Assembly (NCBI RefSeq): GCF_003449015.1
Contig: NZ_QRGD01000001.1
Location: 310,001-374,000, forward strand
Direction: 5' to 3'
DNA length: 64,000 nt
DNA from: Aureibaculum luteum
Lineage (GTDB): Bacteria; Bacteroidota; Bacteroidia; Flavobacteriales; Flavobacteriaceae
The notes under the pieces were generated by a model, which was given only the letters and a program-made list of their open reading frames with translations, ran no database searches and was not told the DNA's origin. A program made the translations under genes and the position numbers. Positions 9,682-19,190 of this stretch are shown here, one piece after another (within the stretch, counting starts at the first letter, position 1; each line of letters opens with the position of its first letter).

Positions 9682-9710
9682 AAAACTACAGCTGAAAGAT
9701 AAGCTATAGT
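9682..9710. terminator. Possible weak hairpin terminator
   Basis: AACTACAGCT and AGCTATAGTT form an imperfect stem with a short loop between the convergent lyase gene and the racemase-like gene. There is no long T run. Confidence 0.35.
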
Positions 9711-9718
9711 TCATTAAC

Positions 9719-10387
9719 CTATTCTCTTGACTTATTTCTAGTTGTAATTTTTAAACTTTCTTTACATTGAAGCATTGACAAATCGATAACATGTGCATGC
9801 TCACTTGTATTAATTATAGACAATTCTGTACATGCAATAATTACAATATTATTTATAGAATACCTCGCAATCATTTCATTGTATATGATAACATCTTGTG
9901 AAGTTTCTACATTAGCATAAACCTTTTTCCTTAAATCATCCAAAAAAATTATCTCCTTATTCTTCAATTTCACTATTGATTTGTCAGTAATATAAGATGA
10001 TAAATAAGAATTGCTATTTGTAAACTTTGTTCCAAAAAATACCAAATTATTCAATTTTTTATTGGATAACTCTTTAACTAATAATTTATAAGGGTGTATT
10101 AATTGCAAGTTGAATTCTATAGTGTCAAGTATTTCATGTATGGTAATATTTGGAACTAACAATCTAACTTCTGAATAATTATATACTTTAAGTTCCTCTT
10201 GAAGTATTGGTGATAAAACAGATGTATTGTTAGGCAAATAGGGATTAATAGTATTAAAATCTAATTGCTTTAATGTAAAAGGGAATGTTGTATAAGCTCC
10301 TTCTTTCTTAAAATATAGCTCATGTAATTTTTTTTGATAAAACAAGGTGCTTCTGGCACCTAAACCCAAAATAACTAAATGTTTCAT
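9719..10387 (-). CDS. Divergent aspartate/glutamate racemase superfamily protein
   Basis: This 222-residue soluble protein follows the Asp/Glu racemase plan. It has a glycine-rich start (LVILGLGARSTLFYQKKLHEL), a first active-site region RLLVPNITIHEILD near residues 75-88, a FFGTKFTNSNSYLSSYI block like the family's T-x-x-S-x-Y, and IIACTELSII with Cys185. In ordinary two-base racemases the first region reads PCNTxH; here the aligned Cys appears to be Asn80, so only one catalytic cysteine is left. That suggests loss of racemization or a one-sided reaction. It is monocistronic and convergent with the lyase gene. The superfamily call is moderate; activity is inferred. Confidence 0.65.
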   Translation of the reverse strand: MKHLVILGLGARSTLFYQKKLHELYFKKEGAYTTFPFTLKQLDFNTINPYLPNNTSVLSPILQEELKVYNYSEVRLLVPNITIHEILDTIEFNLQLIHPYKLLVKELSNKKLNNLVFFGTKFTNSNSYLSSYITDKSIVKLKNKEIIFLDDLRKKVYANVETSQDVIIYNEMIARYSINNIVIIACTELSIINTSEHAHVIDLSMLQCKESLKITTRNKSRE

Positions 10388-10725
10388 TTTAATAATATTT
10401 TAGTATGTCACTGGTAAAAAACAAAATAAATTCTCCATAAAAATTATGAAAATAGTTTTAAAACAATTCTTAAAAACAATGGAATTTATATACCTACTAT
10501 TTGCCATTATTTATACACCAAATTAACAATATTCTTTTTCGTTTAAAGTATTCATTACTGTTATTTCTTAAATATGTAATTTGTTGTCAGACGTATTTTT
10601 CCTAGAAAACTTACCTGCTATTCTAAACACATAGTTATAGTCAAGAAAGTTATAATCATAACGATTAATGCCAATATGGTTACATATTTCATGCTACAGT
10701 TACCATGTATTCATGCATCAGGAAT
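10388..10725. other. Intergenic stretch, no convincing gene
   Basis: An AT-rich gap between two minus-strand genes. A 26-codon plus-strand ORF at 10446-10526 would give a short hydrophobic peptide, but nothing else supports it. No terminator or repeat is obvious. Confidence 0.5.
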
Positions 10726-11451
10726 TTATCTGTATTCTGGATTTTCAAAAGCCCAATGTGTGCCGTCGTCCCATTTATCTCTAGAATTTCCATAATTCGG
10801 ATATCCATTATTCTCTTTTAACATTTTTGCCAAATGCAATAAATTATACGTCATAAATGTAGTATTTCTGTTGGTAAAATCTGAATCAAAACCAACTGGA
10901 ATATTTAATTTTTCGTCTTTCCATTCTGTATCACCATAACTTGGTCCAGGGCCAACCTTACCAATCCAACCAGAATCTGCTTGCGGTGGTATTGAGTAAC
11001 CCACATGTTGTAATGCATATAAAATACCCATTGCACAATGCTTAACACCATCTTCATTACCCGTTATCATACAACCACCAACTTTACCATAAAAGATGTA
11101 TTGCCCTTTATCATTTGTTTTAGAACTCATAGCATACAAACGTTCAATAAGTTTTTGAGCTTCAGAAGATTTCTCACCTAACCAAATTGGTGTTCCCACA
11201 ATTAAGATGTCTGCGGCTATAATCTTTTCAAAGATTTCTGGCCAAACATCTTTATCATAACCATGTTCAGTCATGTCTGGATAGATTCCTACAGCAACCT
11301 CTTCATCAATTAACCTAATGGTTTCATAAGCAACATTTTCTTTTTTTAAAATATTTTGAGAGACCTCCATCAACGTTTCAGTATGGCTTTTTTGGGGTGA
11401 CTTTTTTAATGAACAATTAATATAAATAACTGAAAGATTTGAAAAATTCAT
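10726..11451 (-). CDS. Flavodoxin-fold NAD(P)H-dependent FMN reductase family protein
   Basis: A 241-residue cytoplasmic protein of the flavodoxin_2/FMN-reductase superfamily. An N-terminal strand (LSVIYINCSLKKSPQKSHTE) provides the phosphate-binding loop. ADILIVGTPIWLGEKSSEAQKLIERL is the flavin-contacting segment, split here as DILIVGTPIW and GEKSSEAQKLIERL. KVGGCMITGNEDGVKH follows. It probably binds FMN and reduces quinones or other small acceptors. The C-terminal tail (KWDDGTHWAFENPEYR) is longer than in minimal flavodoxins. It is monocistronic, and the upstream 380-base gap holds its promoter. Confidence 0.82.
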   Translation of the reverse strand: MNFSNLSVIYINCSLKKSPQKSHTETLMEVSQNILKKENVAYETIRLIDEEVAVGIYPDMTEHGYDKDVWPEIFEKIIAADILIVGTPIWLGEKSSEAQKLIERLYAMSSKTNDKGQYIFYGKVGGCMITGNEDGVKHCAMGILYALQHVGYSIPPQADSGWIGKVGPGPSYGDTEWKDEKLNIPVGFDSDFTNRNTTFMTYNLLHLAKMLKENNGYPNYGNSRDKWDDGTHWAFENPEYR

Positions 11452-11833
11452 ATATAGATTTAAATTAAGGCGAAACTTATCATTTTAGGCATGTAACAAT
11501 CCATTTTGATAGAATATTTAAAACTACATACACATATTGCTTTACCTGTGCTCAAGAACAATTAATGTTAACCCATTTGACTAAATTCAGCTTTTGAAGC
11601 CTTTTTAATCAAAACTAATAGACAACACCTCTCATTTACCATAGTTTAAAGTACCAAAAATAGTAGCAAATGTAATCTTAGTTTTTTTTTAGTAAAAAAG
11701 TACGGAAATATGTTAGAAATTGTGTTCCTCAATTGAAACTAAACTAAGAGGACCTTTACAAAACAAATTATAAGTTTTATCTTCGTGTATTACGAAGTTG
11801 CTAAATGCAATTTTTCATTAAATTAATAAATGT
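11452..11833. other. Divergent intergenic region with a small hairpin
   Basis: This gap separates the flavodoxin-fold gene (leftward) from the TonB-plug gene (rightward). TATCTTCG at 11778-11785 is a near match to the -7 box for the rightward gene. CTTCGT and ACGAAG at 11781-11797 form a hairpin overlapping it. I see no coding signal. Confidence 0.4.
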
Positions 11834-12496
11834 ATGTATAAAGTCGTATTAATTCTGATCGTTTTATTTAATTCATCCACAATATGCTTCAGTCAAAGCA
11901 AAACTGTTCATGGAAACGTTTATGCTTTTAAAGATTTAGCACTACAGAATATAAAAGTAGTATCTAAAAAATCAAAACTATCTGTATTGACGGACTCTCT
12001 CGGTAATTATACTATTAATTGTATGTCCAAAGACAGATTGATCTTTTTAGGAGCTGGATTCGAAAAAATGATAAAAAGAGTTAATAATAAAGATACCATT
12101 AATATAAAAATGGTCTTGAAAGAGGATGAGAAATCAATTGCCGAAGCTAAAGAATTTGGTCATGTATCTGAATCAAACCTTTCTTATTCATTGGCGAATT
12201 ACGCTGAATACAACAATGATTTCTCCAATTACCCAGATATTTTCGCAATGCTTCAAGGAAAATTTCCAGGTATTCAAATAATCAATAGTCCACTTGGTAG
12301 AAAAATACAAATTAGAGGTAAAAACTCAATAACGGGAAGTTCAGATGCTCTTTATGTTATAGATGGAGTGATTAGCCAAAGTATTGAAAACATAGAGCCT
12401 TTTAATGTTAAAACGATCAAAATTTTAAAAAATGCTGCTATTTATGGTGCACGCGGGGGTAGTGGTGCCATAGTAATTACGACTAGAATTAAATAA
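11834..12496 (+). CDS. Orphan TonB-receptor plug protein without a barrel
   Basis: A 220-residue exported protein (signal peptide about 1-20, ending SICFSQ-like at TICFSQS). It contains only the first parts of a SusC-like receptor: a carboxypeptidase-regulatory-like beta domain (about 25-95, GNVYAFKDLALQNIKVV and DSLGNYTI) and a plug domain (about 135-218, FPGIQIINSPLGRKIQIRG, DALYVIDGVI, IKILKNAAIYGARGGSGAI, VITT). The outer-membrane barrel that should follow is absent and the stop is clean. The next gene starts 18 bases later and is unrelated, so this looks like a stand-alone protein rather than a recent frameshift. Function unknown. Confidence 0.82.
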   Translation: MYKVVLILIVLFNSSTICFSQSKTVHGNVYAFKDLALQNIKVVSKKSKLSVLTDSLGNYTINCMSKDRLIFLGAGFEKMIKRVNNKDTINIKMVLKEDEKSIAEAKEFGHVSESNLSYSLANYAEYNNDFSNYPDIFAMLQGKFPGIQIINSPLGRKIQIRGKNSITGSSDALYVIDGVISQSIENIEPFNVKTIKILKNAAIYGARGGSGAIVITTRIK

Positions 12497-12514
12497 AAAT
12501 AAATTTTCATAAAA

Positions 12515-13507
12515 ATGTCAAACTACACTAAACCCATTAAATGGGGCATTATAGGTTGTGGAGATGTTACCGAATATAAAAGTGGACCAGCCTATCAACA
12601 AACTGAAGGATTTACTATTTCAGCAGTAATGCGGCGTAATGCTAAAAAAGCAAAAGATTATGCTACACGTCATAAAATAGATAAATACTATGATAATGCT
12701 GACTTGCTAATTAATGATAGTAATGTTGATGCTGTTTATATTGCTACTCCACCAGACACGCATAAACTGTATGGATTAAAAGTTGCAATGGCAGGTAAAC
12801 CGTGTTGTATTGAAAAACCATTGGCCCCTACATATAAAGATAGCCTCGCCATCTATGAAGCATTTAAGGCTGCTAAAACACCTTTATTTGTCGCTTATTA
12901 TAGACGTTGCCTTCCTCGCTTTACAAAAATTAAAGAGTTGTTAGATAAAAATACTATAGGAGATTTAAGACATGTCAGTTGGCAATTAAGTAAGCCTCCA
13001 AGCTCTATAGATTTGTCAAAAGCAGATAATTGGCGTACGAATCCTGATGTAGCCCCTGGTGGCTATTTTGATGATTTGGCCAGTCATGGGCTCGATTTAT
13101 TTACCTGGCTGTTAGGAAACGTAAAAAAAGTAAACGGCATTAGTTTAAATCAACAAGGATTATATAAAGCTAAAGATGCTTTTACAGCGTGCTGGGTACA
13201 TGAAAACAACGTTACTGGAAGTGGCTTTTGGAACTTTGGCAGCTCACAGAACGTAGATAAAGTTTCCCTTTGGGGAAGTAAAGGAGAAATCGTTTTCTCC
13301 ATTTTTAATGAAAACCCCATTGAATTGAATCTAGAGGGTAAAATATCTGAAATTGAAATTAAGCATCCTAAGCACGTACAATTACATCATGTAGAGAGTA
13401 TGAGGAATCAACTATTTGATAACGTAATGGCCCCTTCTAACGGAGAAACAGCAACCCACACTAGTTGGATAATGGATCACATTGTCGGGGATCTTCAATT
13501 TTTCTAA
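12515..13507 (+). CDS. Gfo/Idh/MocA family NAD(P)-dependent oxidoreductase
   Basis: A 330-residue cytoplasmic oxidoreductase acting on a sugar, inositol or related alcohol. The N-terminal Rossmann fold has WGIIGCGDVTEYKSGPA, then DAVYIATPPDTHKLY and the family EKP motif (CCIEKPLAPTYKDS). The C-terminal half has GGYFDDLASHGLDLFTWLLG, where the Asp and His are typical of the catalytic region. It starts 18 bases after the plug protein gene, so they may be co-transcribed. The substrate cannot be deduced. The sequence reads cleanly with no break. Confidence 0.9.
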   Translation: MSNYTKPIKWGIIGCGDVTEYKSGPAYQQTEGFTISAVMRRNAKKAKDYATRHKIDKYYDNADLLINDSNVDAVYIATPPDTHKLYGLKVAMAGKPCCIEKPLAPTYKDSLAIYEAFKAAKTPLFVAYYRRCLPRFTKIKELLDKNTIGDLRHVSWQLSKPPSSIDLSKADNWRTNPDVAPGGYFDDLASHGLDLFTWLLGNVKKVNGISLNQQGLYKAKDAFTACWVHENNVTGSGFWNFGSSQNVDKVSLWGSKGEIVFSIFNENPIELNLEGKISEIEIKHPKHVQLHHVESMRNQLFDNVMAPSNGETATHTSWIMDHIVGDLQFF

Positions 13508-13586
13508 GCTTATAAAAACAATTGACAAAAAAAGAACCCAACAGCGTTCCTTTTAATTTGATTAAAAACGTAAACATAAAAACATA

Positions 13587-14222
13587 TTGAAATCAAAAAC
13601 ATTATATTCGAGATTAGTTCAACTACTCCTTTTATTGATAACCATTGTTACCTTAAATAGTTGTGGATTTTGTAATGTTTTTTCAAAACAATACTATTTT
13701 ACTGACAATGGTGGAGTTAGACCCGGAAAAACTAAGTTTGATTTGAGTAAAAATATTTACGACTTAAAAAAAGACGATTTTATTAAAACCAATGTTGTAT
13801 ATCAATCCTGTTCTAAATGGAATAAGGAGGCACTAAGATATGAAGCCGCTGATTGTAGCGACGCTACTGCAACTATCTCATTTATTCGTTTCTTTGAGAA
13901 TGGCAGGGTATTGATCAATTCTATATCAGATGACAAATTACCATTAGATCAATATAATAATTTAGAAGGTGGCACCGTTGGTTATTATAAAATTGAAGAA
14001 AATGAATTAATTATAGAATACTTTTCCGTTAATATTGGAGGAATGGCATCTGATTGTGGAAAATATTATGTAGACAAGTACAAGTTAAGTGGTGAAGGGA
14101 TCGAGTTACAAGAAATCAGAAGATCTGACAATGGGATATTTTATGGATGGAGAAAAGTTGAACATAGTGTACCGTATATTAAAAACGGTGCTGAAGGGTT
14201 AAAAGGAGATCCTACTTGGTAG
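13587..14222 (+). CDS. Hypothetical lipoprotein, 211 residues
   Basis: The best start is a TTG at 13587, because it places a complete signal and lipobox in frame (LLLLLITIVTLNSC). I do not recognise the mature part. It is soluble, with a C-rich stretch (GFCNVF, VYQSCSKWNKEA, AADCSDA) and an extracytoplasmic-type composition. It could be an outer-membrane-facing lipoprotein of lipocalin-like or beta type; that is a guess from alternating residues only. It follows the oxidoreductase by 79 bases and is convergent with the nqr operon. Confidence 0.7.
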   Translation: MKSKTLYSRLVQLLLLLITIVTLNSCGFCNVFSKQYYFTDNGGVRPGKTKFDLSKNIYDLKKDDFIKTNVVYQSCSKWNKEALRYEAADCSDATATISFIRFFENGRVLINSISDDKLPLDQYNNLEGGTVGYYKIEENELIIEYFSVNIGGMASDCGKYYVDKYKLSGEGIELQEIRRSDNGIFYGWRKVEHSVPYIKNGAEGLKGDPTW

Positions 14223-14344
14223 GTATATTCCATTTTTAATGGCATAACCATAAAGTAATGAAACTGGAGGGAAATTTAAAAATTCAGGGTATCCATTAAC
14301 TTTGACAATAATTATCTATAAATAATAAAAATCACTTGAAAACA

Positions 14345-14377
14345 AAAAAACTGAAGGAATAACCCTTCAGTTTTTTA
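14345..14377. terminator. Bidirectional terminator between the lipoprotein gene and the nqr operon
   Basis: AAAAAACTGAAGG, a short loop and CCTTCAGTTTTTT form a clean stem with A and T runs on both sides. It is placed 15 bases after the nqrF stop, so it ends the nqr operon. Confidence 0.85.
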
Positions 14378-14392
14378 TATAATTTATAATTT

Positions 14393-15703
14393 TTACCCTC
14401 CAAAGTCATCAAAGCGTATGTTCTCGTCATCCATACCAAAATCTTCACCCATTTTCTGAACAGCATTATTCATTAATGGTGGACCACAGAAATACAATTC
14501 TAAATCTTCTGGTGAATCATGCTTAGATAAATATTGATCTATTACTACTTGGTGAATAAAACCAACAAACCCATCACCTTCATCATCTACATCTTTTTTA
14601 ACTTTCCAATTATCTGCTTCAGTTGGATCTGATAACGCAATATAGAATTTGAAATTTGGAAAATCTTTCTCTAATGCTCTAAAATAATGTATGTAAAATA
14701 ATTCCGCTTTAGAACGTCCTCCATACCAAAACGTAACTTTACGACCCGTTTTTAAAGTTCTAAACAATTGATACAAATGCGAACGCATTGGAGCCATACC
14801 AGCACCACCGCCTACATATAACATTTCTGCATCAGACTCATTTATGAAAAACTCACCATAAGGTCCAGAGATGGTTACTTTATCTCCAACTTTCTGATTA
14901 AAAATATACGAAGAAGCAATTCCCGGATTAACATCCATCCAACCACCTTTGGCACGATCAAAAGGAGGTGTTGCAATACGTACATTCAGCATTATTTTTC
15001 TTCCTTCAGCAGGATAAGAAGCCATTGAGTATGCTCTTTCTACAGTTTCAGTATTCTTCATCACTAAAGGCCAAAGTCCAAACTTTTCCCAATCTGGCTT
15101 AAATTTATCTGGTTCACCTGGATGATCTTGTGGATGTGCTTCAACATCCATATCTGAATATTTAACTTCTATTTCAGGAATTTCAATTTGGATATAACCT
15201 CCTGCTTTGTAATTCATATCTTCTGGGATTTCAACTACAAATTCTTTAATAAATGTTGCAACATTATAATTTGAAACTACTGTTGCTTCCCATTTTTTAA
15301 TCCCAAAAATCTCTTCAGGGATAGTAATATTCATGTCCTGTTTTACCTTAACCTGACAAGAAAGTCTTGCACCTTCTTTTAATTCTTTACGTGAAAAATG
15401 AGGAGTTTCAGTCGGCAATGCCTCTCCACCACCTTCTAACACATGACATTCACACTGAATACATGTTCCACCACCACCACAAGCTGATGGCAAAAATATT
15501 TTTTGACTACCTAAAGTAGATAGTAATGAATCTCCAGAAGGTACTTCTATAACTTTCTCACCATTTATGGTAATTTTTACAGGACCAGAAGGAGCTAATT
15601 TTTGTTTTACAAATAATAAAAGTGATACCAATAAAAGTGTAATTGCTAAAAACGCAACTACAGTAGCTATGATTACCCCTGATGTACTTACTAATAATAA
15701 CAT
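14393..15703 (-). CDS. nqrF: Na+-translocating NADH:quinone reductase subunit F
   Basis: NqrF is the NADH-oxidising entry point of the complex. It has 436 residues: one membrane helix (about 5-32), then a 2Fe-2S ferredoxin domain with Cys75, 81, 84 and 116 ([12 protein letters not shown] and LSCQVKV). A ferredoxin-reductase module follows, with the FAD motif RAYSMASYP, a GPYGEFF segment, and the NADH side with [17 protein letters not shown] and the terminal YFCGPPLMN. All expected cofactor residues are present. It is the last gene of the operon and begins 1 base after nqrE ends. Confidence 0.97.
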   Translation of the reverse strand: MLLLVSTSGVIIATVVAFLAITLLLVSLLLFVKQKLAPSGPVKITINGEKVIEVPSGDSLLSTLGSQKIFLPSACGGGGTCIQCECHVLEGGGEALPTETPHFSRKELKEGARLSCQVKVKQDMNITIPEEIFGIKKWEATVVSNYNVATFIKEFVVEIPEDMNYKAGGYIQIEIPEIEVKYSDMDVEAHPQDHPGEPDKFKPDWEKFGLWPLVMKNTETVERAYSMASYPAEGRKIMLNVRIATPPFDRAKGGWMDVNPGIASSYIFNQKVGDKVTISGPYGEFFINESDAEMLYVGGGAGMAPMRSHLYQLFRTLKTGRKVTFWYGGRSKAELFYIHYFRALEKDFPNFKFYIALSDPTEADNWKVKKDVDDEGDGFVGFIHQVVIDQYLSKHDSPEDLELYFCGPPLMNNAVQKMGEDFGMDDENIRFDDFGG

Positions 15704-15704
15704 A

Positions 15705-16451
15705 TTATTGATTTAAAGCGGTTGTATTTTCTACTAATTTTTCTTCTTTATTTAAAATAACATCAGCATCGTTATCTTTCTGATCTATTTGAATAGCTTG
15801 TTCTGTTGGTGCAGGAGTTTCTGCTCCTTCATCACCACCAGTTAACATTCCTCCAAAACTCATAAAACCGATAGCCATTAATCCTGTTAGAATAAATGTT
15901 ATACCTAATCCTCGTAATGCCGGAGGAACAGACGAATATCTAATTTTCTCACGAATGGCTGCAATGGCAATAATGGCTAAAAACCATCCAATACCAGAAC
16001 CTACACCATAGGTTAAGGCTTCACCCAATGTTGGTATTTCACGTGATTGCATAAACAGCGAACCTCCTAAGATAGCACAGTTTACAGCAATTAAAGGTAA
16101 AAAGATACCCAATGAATTATATAACGAAGGTGAAAATTTTTCAACTACAATTTCTACCAATTGTACCATGGTTGCAATAGTTGCAATAAACATAATAAAT
16201 GATAAAAAGCTAAGATCGTATTCAGCGTATTCAGGACCTAACCAAGCTAGGGCTCCTTCTTGCAATACATATTGATCTAACAACCAGTTTAAAGGTACAG
16301 TAACTGCTAATACAAAAATAACAGCAGCACCTAAACCTACAGCGGTAGATACCTTTTTAGATACAGCTAAGTAAGAACACATTCCTAAGAAATATGCAAA
16401 TACCATGTTATCTACAAATATTGATTTAAAAAATAATTCTATATATTCCAT
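15705..16451 (-). CDS. nqrE: Na+-translocating NADH:quinone reductase subunit E
   Basis: An integral membrane subunit with about six helices. The characteristic [19 protein letters not shown] start carries the Cys that helps hold the intramembrane Fe centre, and [13 protein letters not shown] carries the second. At 248 residues it is about 45 longer than many NqrE proteins. The excess is a C-terminal soluble tail rich in Ala, Pro, Glu and Asp ([13 protein letters not shown] onward). It lies between nqrD (51-base gap) and nqrF (1 base). Confidence 0.96.
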   Translation of the reverse strand: MEYIELFFKSIFVDNMVFAYFLGMCSYLAVSKKVSTAVGLGAAVIFVLAVTVPLNWLLDQYVLQEGALAWLGPEYAEYDLSFLSFIMFIATIATMVQLVEIVVEKFSPSLYNSLGIFLPLIAVNCAILGGSLFMQSREIPTLGEALTYGVGSGIGWFLAIIAIAAIREKIRYSSVPPALRGLGITFILTGLMAIGFMSFGGMLTGGDEGAETPAPTEQAIQIDQKDNDADVILNKEEKLVENTTALNQ

Positions 16452-16467
16452 ATTGTTTAGTATTGAA

Positions 16468-16490
16468 ATTCTGATATAAATAATCAGAAT
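16468..16490. repeat. Small hairpin in the nqrD-nqrE gap
   Basis: ATTCTGAT, seven bases, then ATCAGAAT. This is the only gap of note inside the operon. Without a T run it is more likely an RNA-processing or stability stem than a terminator. Confidence 0.35.
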
Positions 16491-16502
16491 GACGCAGTAC
16501 GT

Positions 16503-17195
16503 CTAATTTTCTTCTATTAACTCTTTATTATTACTACGTTGTACCCATATGATAAGACCTACAACAATTAATGCCATTGGAGGTAAAACCATAAATCCAT
16601 TATTTTCATATCCAATACTATACAATCCCGTTTTTTCAACAGAATCACCTAATACTTTAAAACCAAATAATGTACCTGAACCTAATAATTCTCTAAAAAA
16701 ACCAACAATTATTAATATAAGTCCATACCCAGCAGCATTACCAATGCCATCAAGGAAAGATTTCCACGGACCATTTGCCAATGCAAATGCTTCAAAACGC
16801 CCCATAATTATACAGTTCGTAATAATTAAACCAATGAAAACCGAAAGTTCTTTACTAAGCGTATATGCAAAAGCTTTTAGCACTTGATCTACAATAATTA
16901 CCAATGTAGCCACTACTATTAACTGTACAATAATTCTAATTTTTGACGGAATAATGTTTCTCATCAAGGAAATAACGACATTCCCTAAACCTAATACAAA
17001 CATTACAGAAACTGCCATAACAATCGATGGCTTTAATTGAGCTGTAATTGCTAATGCAGAACAAATACCTAATACCTGTATGGTAACAGGGTTGTTATCC
17101 GTTAAAGGATCTGTCATTAACTTTCTATTCTTTTTAGAAAACAAAGGCACTTTAGGCACCTTTACTATTTCTTCTTTTTCTGCTACTTCTGCCAT
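16503..17195 (-). CDS. nqrD: Na+-translocating NADH:quinone reductase subunit D
   Basis: A 230-residue membrane subunit with six predicted helices, homologous to NqrE in inverted topology. The diagnostic parts are DPLTDNNPVTIQVLGICSALA with the first conserved Cys, and FIGLIITNCIIMGRFEAFA with the second. These cysteines ligate the Fe centre between NqrD and NqrE. A charged N-terminal cytoplasmic stretch (about 1-30) precedes the first helix. It is the fourth gene of the operon, 5 bases after nqrC. Confidence 0.96.
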   Translation of the reverse strand: MAEVAEKEEIVKVPKVPLFSKKNRKLMTDPLTDNNPVTIQVLGICSALAITAQLKPSIVMAVSVMFVLGLGNVVISLMRNIIPSKIRIIVQLIVVATLVIIVDQVLKAFAYTLSKELSVFIGLIITNCIIMGRFEAFALANGPWKSFLDGIGNAAGYGLILIIVGFFRELLGSGTLFGFKVLGDSVEKTGLYSIGYENNGFMVLPPMALIVVGLIIWVQRSNNKELIEEN

Positions 17196-17200
17196 TTTAA

Positions 17201-17950
17201 TTATTTTAAAGTTTTAAAATAAGGTACATACATTGCTAAATCTTTTTTAATCATTGCTGTAACGCCATCACCAGTAATGGTAGCTCCAGCAATAGCATCA
17301 ACTTCATTATCCTTTTTTTCTTCATTTTTCGGGTCTGCATTACCTTTAGCTACAGTAACTCCTTTAAAGGAACCTGAATCACTTAAAACATGTTCTCCTG
17401 AAAAATCATCCATAAAGTAACGTTGTTTAATTTCTGCACCCAAACCAGGAGTCTCTCCTTTATGGTCAAAATATACACCTTGAATAATCATTGATTTATC
17501 AACGGCTACAAATCCCCAAATAGCATCCCATAATCCTTTACCGCGAATGGGAATTACATAAATAGGATTACCATCCTTTTCACCTTCAAACAAAGGTAAT
17601 TTCCGTGTGTAATTAGGGCTCTTAGCTTTTGTCTCTTCCTTTTTAATATCTATCATGTACGCTTTAGCGTCTTCAGTAACCTTATCACCTTCAATCACAT
17701 ATTGTTTGGTAATGGCTTTGTTAAAGACATCTTCAACTTTATCAGTTGAAATAAACTCAACATCTCCAGCCCCTTCATTATCGTTAATGCCCATGGCATA
17801 CAATATATTTTGTTGCTTTTCAAAACGCTTATTGGCATCAACTAAAGGTTTTAAACCTTGAGCAAGCCCTGCGAGTATAGACCCCACTACCAACACCATA
17901 ACAATGGCAAAAATAATGGTATAACTATTTTTATCTGTATTGATTGCCAT
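17201..17950 (-). CDS. nqrC: Na+-translocating NADH:quinone reductase subunit C
   Basis: A 249-residue subunit with one N-terminal membrane helix (about 10-32) and a periplasmic FMN-binding domain. The FMN attachment motif near the C-terminus reads DAIAGATITGDGV. The flavin would be joined to Thr226, the last Thr of GATIT, by ApbE. The family signature GLWDAIWGFVAVD and TPGLGAEI are both present. It is the third gene of the operon, with 3 bases after nqrB and 5 bases before nqrD. Confidence 0.96.
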   Translation of the reverse strand: MAINTDKNSYTIIFAIVMVLVVGSILAGLAQGLKPLVDANKRFEKQQNILYAMGINDNEGAGDVEFISTDKVEDVFNKAITKQYVIEGDKVTEDAKAYMIDIKKEETKAKSPNYTRKLPLFEGEKDGNPIYVIPIRGKGLWDAIWGFVAVDKSMIIQGVYFDHKGETPGLGAEIKQRYFMDDFSGEHVLSDSGSFKGVTVAKGNADPKNEEKKDNEVDAIAGATITGDGVTAMIKKDLAMYVPYFKTLK

Positions 17951-17953
17951 AAC

Positions 17954-19180
17954 TTAAGCTGTTTTTAATTTTGCTCTTTTTAATCTTTTTTTCACATTGC
18001 CCTGCACTACATAATGATCTATTGTTGGTGCAAATACATTCATTAATAATATTGCTAGCATTACACCTTCAGGATATGCCGGATTAAATACACGGATCAT
18101 TATTGATATAAAACCAATTAAGAAACCGTAAATCCATTTTCCCTTATTCGTTTGTGCTGCAGTTACCGGATCGGTTGCCATATAAACTATACCAAATGCC
18201 ATACCCCCAATTAATAGGTGATGCCAAAATTCAGTACTCATTAATCCGTAAAACTTACTAGTATCTGTTATCCAACCAGCGGCAACTACCATATTAAAGA
18301 TATAGCCCATAACCAAAGCACCAATAACAGCACTAAGCATTACTCGCCAACTTCCAATTTTAGTAAAAATGAGGAATAACCCACCTAGTAATATTAAGAG
18401 TGTAGAGGTTTCACCGACAGAACCAGGAATAAAACCAAAAAACATATCCATAACTGAATAGTCAACTGGATTTGATTGAGCCAAGCTACCTAATATCGTT
18501 TCACCAGAGATGGCATCAGCAGTTGAACCATTTGCAATTTCTTTCGTTCTTTCTACAGCACCTTGAACCCAAACTTTATCACCACTCATCCAAGTAGGAT
18601 ATGCAAAGAACAAAAATGCTCTAATGGTTAAAGCGGGATTCAAAATATTCATCCCCGTACCACCAAATACTTCTTTACCGATAACAACACCAAAAATAAC
18701 GGCTACAATTAACATCCACCAAGGAATATCAATAGGTACAATTAATGGCACTAACATACCAGTTACTAAATACCCTTCTTCTACTTCGTGTCCTTTTATA
18801 GTTGCGAAAATAAATTCAACACCTAAACCAACACCATAAGAAATAATTATTAAAGGTAATATTTTCCAAAAACCAAGACTAAAGTTTTGCAATGACCAAA
18901 ATTCACCACTAAAAAAACCTCCAGAAACGGATTGTATTTCGCCTAACGCCAAGTAATGCTGGTAACCTGCATTAAACATGCCGAAAATTAAACATGGAAT
19001 TAAAGCCATAATTACCGTATTCATGGTACGCTTTAAATCGTCAGCTGCTTTTATGTGAGTACCACCATGTGTAGTATCATTTGGCGTATATAAGAAAGTA
19101 TGCAAGGCGTTAAAGGCTGGTGCCATTTTAGTTCCTTTATACTTTTCTTTTAAATTATGTAAGTTCTGTTTTAAACCCAT
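17954..19180 (-). CDS. nqrB: Na+-translocating NADH:quinone reductase subunit B
   Basis: The 408-residue core membrane subunit, which binds riboflavin and a covalent FMN and takes part in Na+ movement. About ten helices are visible. The FMN attachment motif GETST is at residues 256-260 (SVGETSTLLILLGG). GKEVFGGTGMNILNPALTIRAF and the conserved TDPVTAAQT segment are typical. It begins 10 bases after nqrA and ends 3 bases before nqrC. Confidence 0.97.
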   Translation of the reverse strand: MGLKQNLHNLKEKYKGTKMAPAFNALHTFLYTPNDTTHGGTHIKAADDLKRTMNTVIMALIPCLIFGMFNAGYQHYLALGEIQSVSGGFFSGEFWSLQNFSLGFWKILPLIIISYGVGLGVEFIFATIKGHEVEEGYLVTGMLVPLIVPIDIPWWMLIVAVIFGVVIGKEVFGGTGMNILNPALTIRAFLFFAYPTWMSGDKVWVQGAVERTKEIANGSTADAISGETILGSLAQSNPVDYSVMDMFFGFIPGSVGETSTLLILLGGLFLIFTKIGSWRVMLSAVIGALVMGYIFNMVVAAGWITDTSKFYGLMSTEFWHHLLIGGMAFGIVYMATDPVTAAQTNKGKWIYGFLIGFISIMIRVFNPAYPEGVMLAILLMNVFAPTIDHYVVQGNVKKRLKRAKLKTA

Positions 19181-19190
19181 TGTTTTTATT

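Noticed and set aside
10446-10526. 26-codon hydrophobic ORF
   Set aside because: Too short and isolated; no terminator, promoter or conservation evidence.
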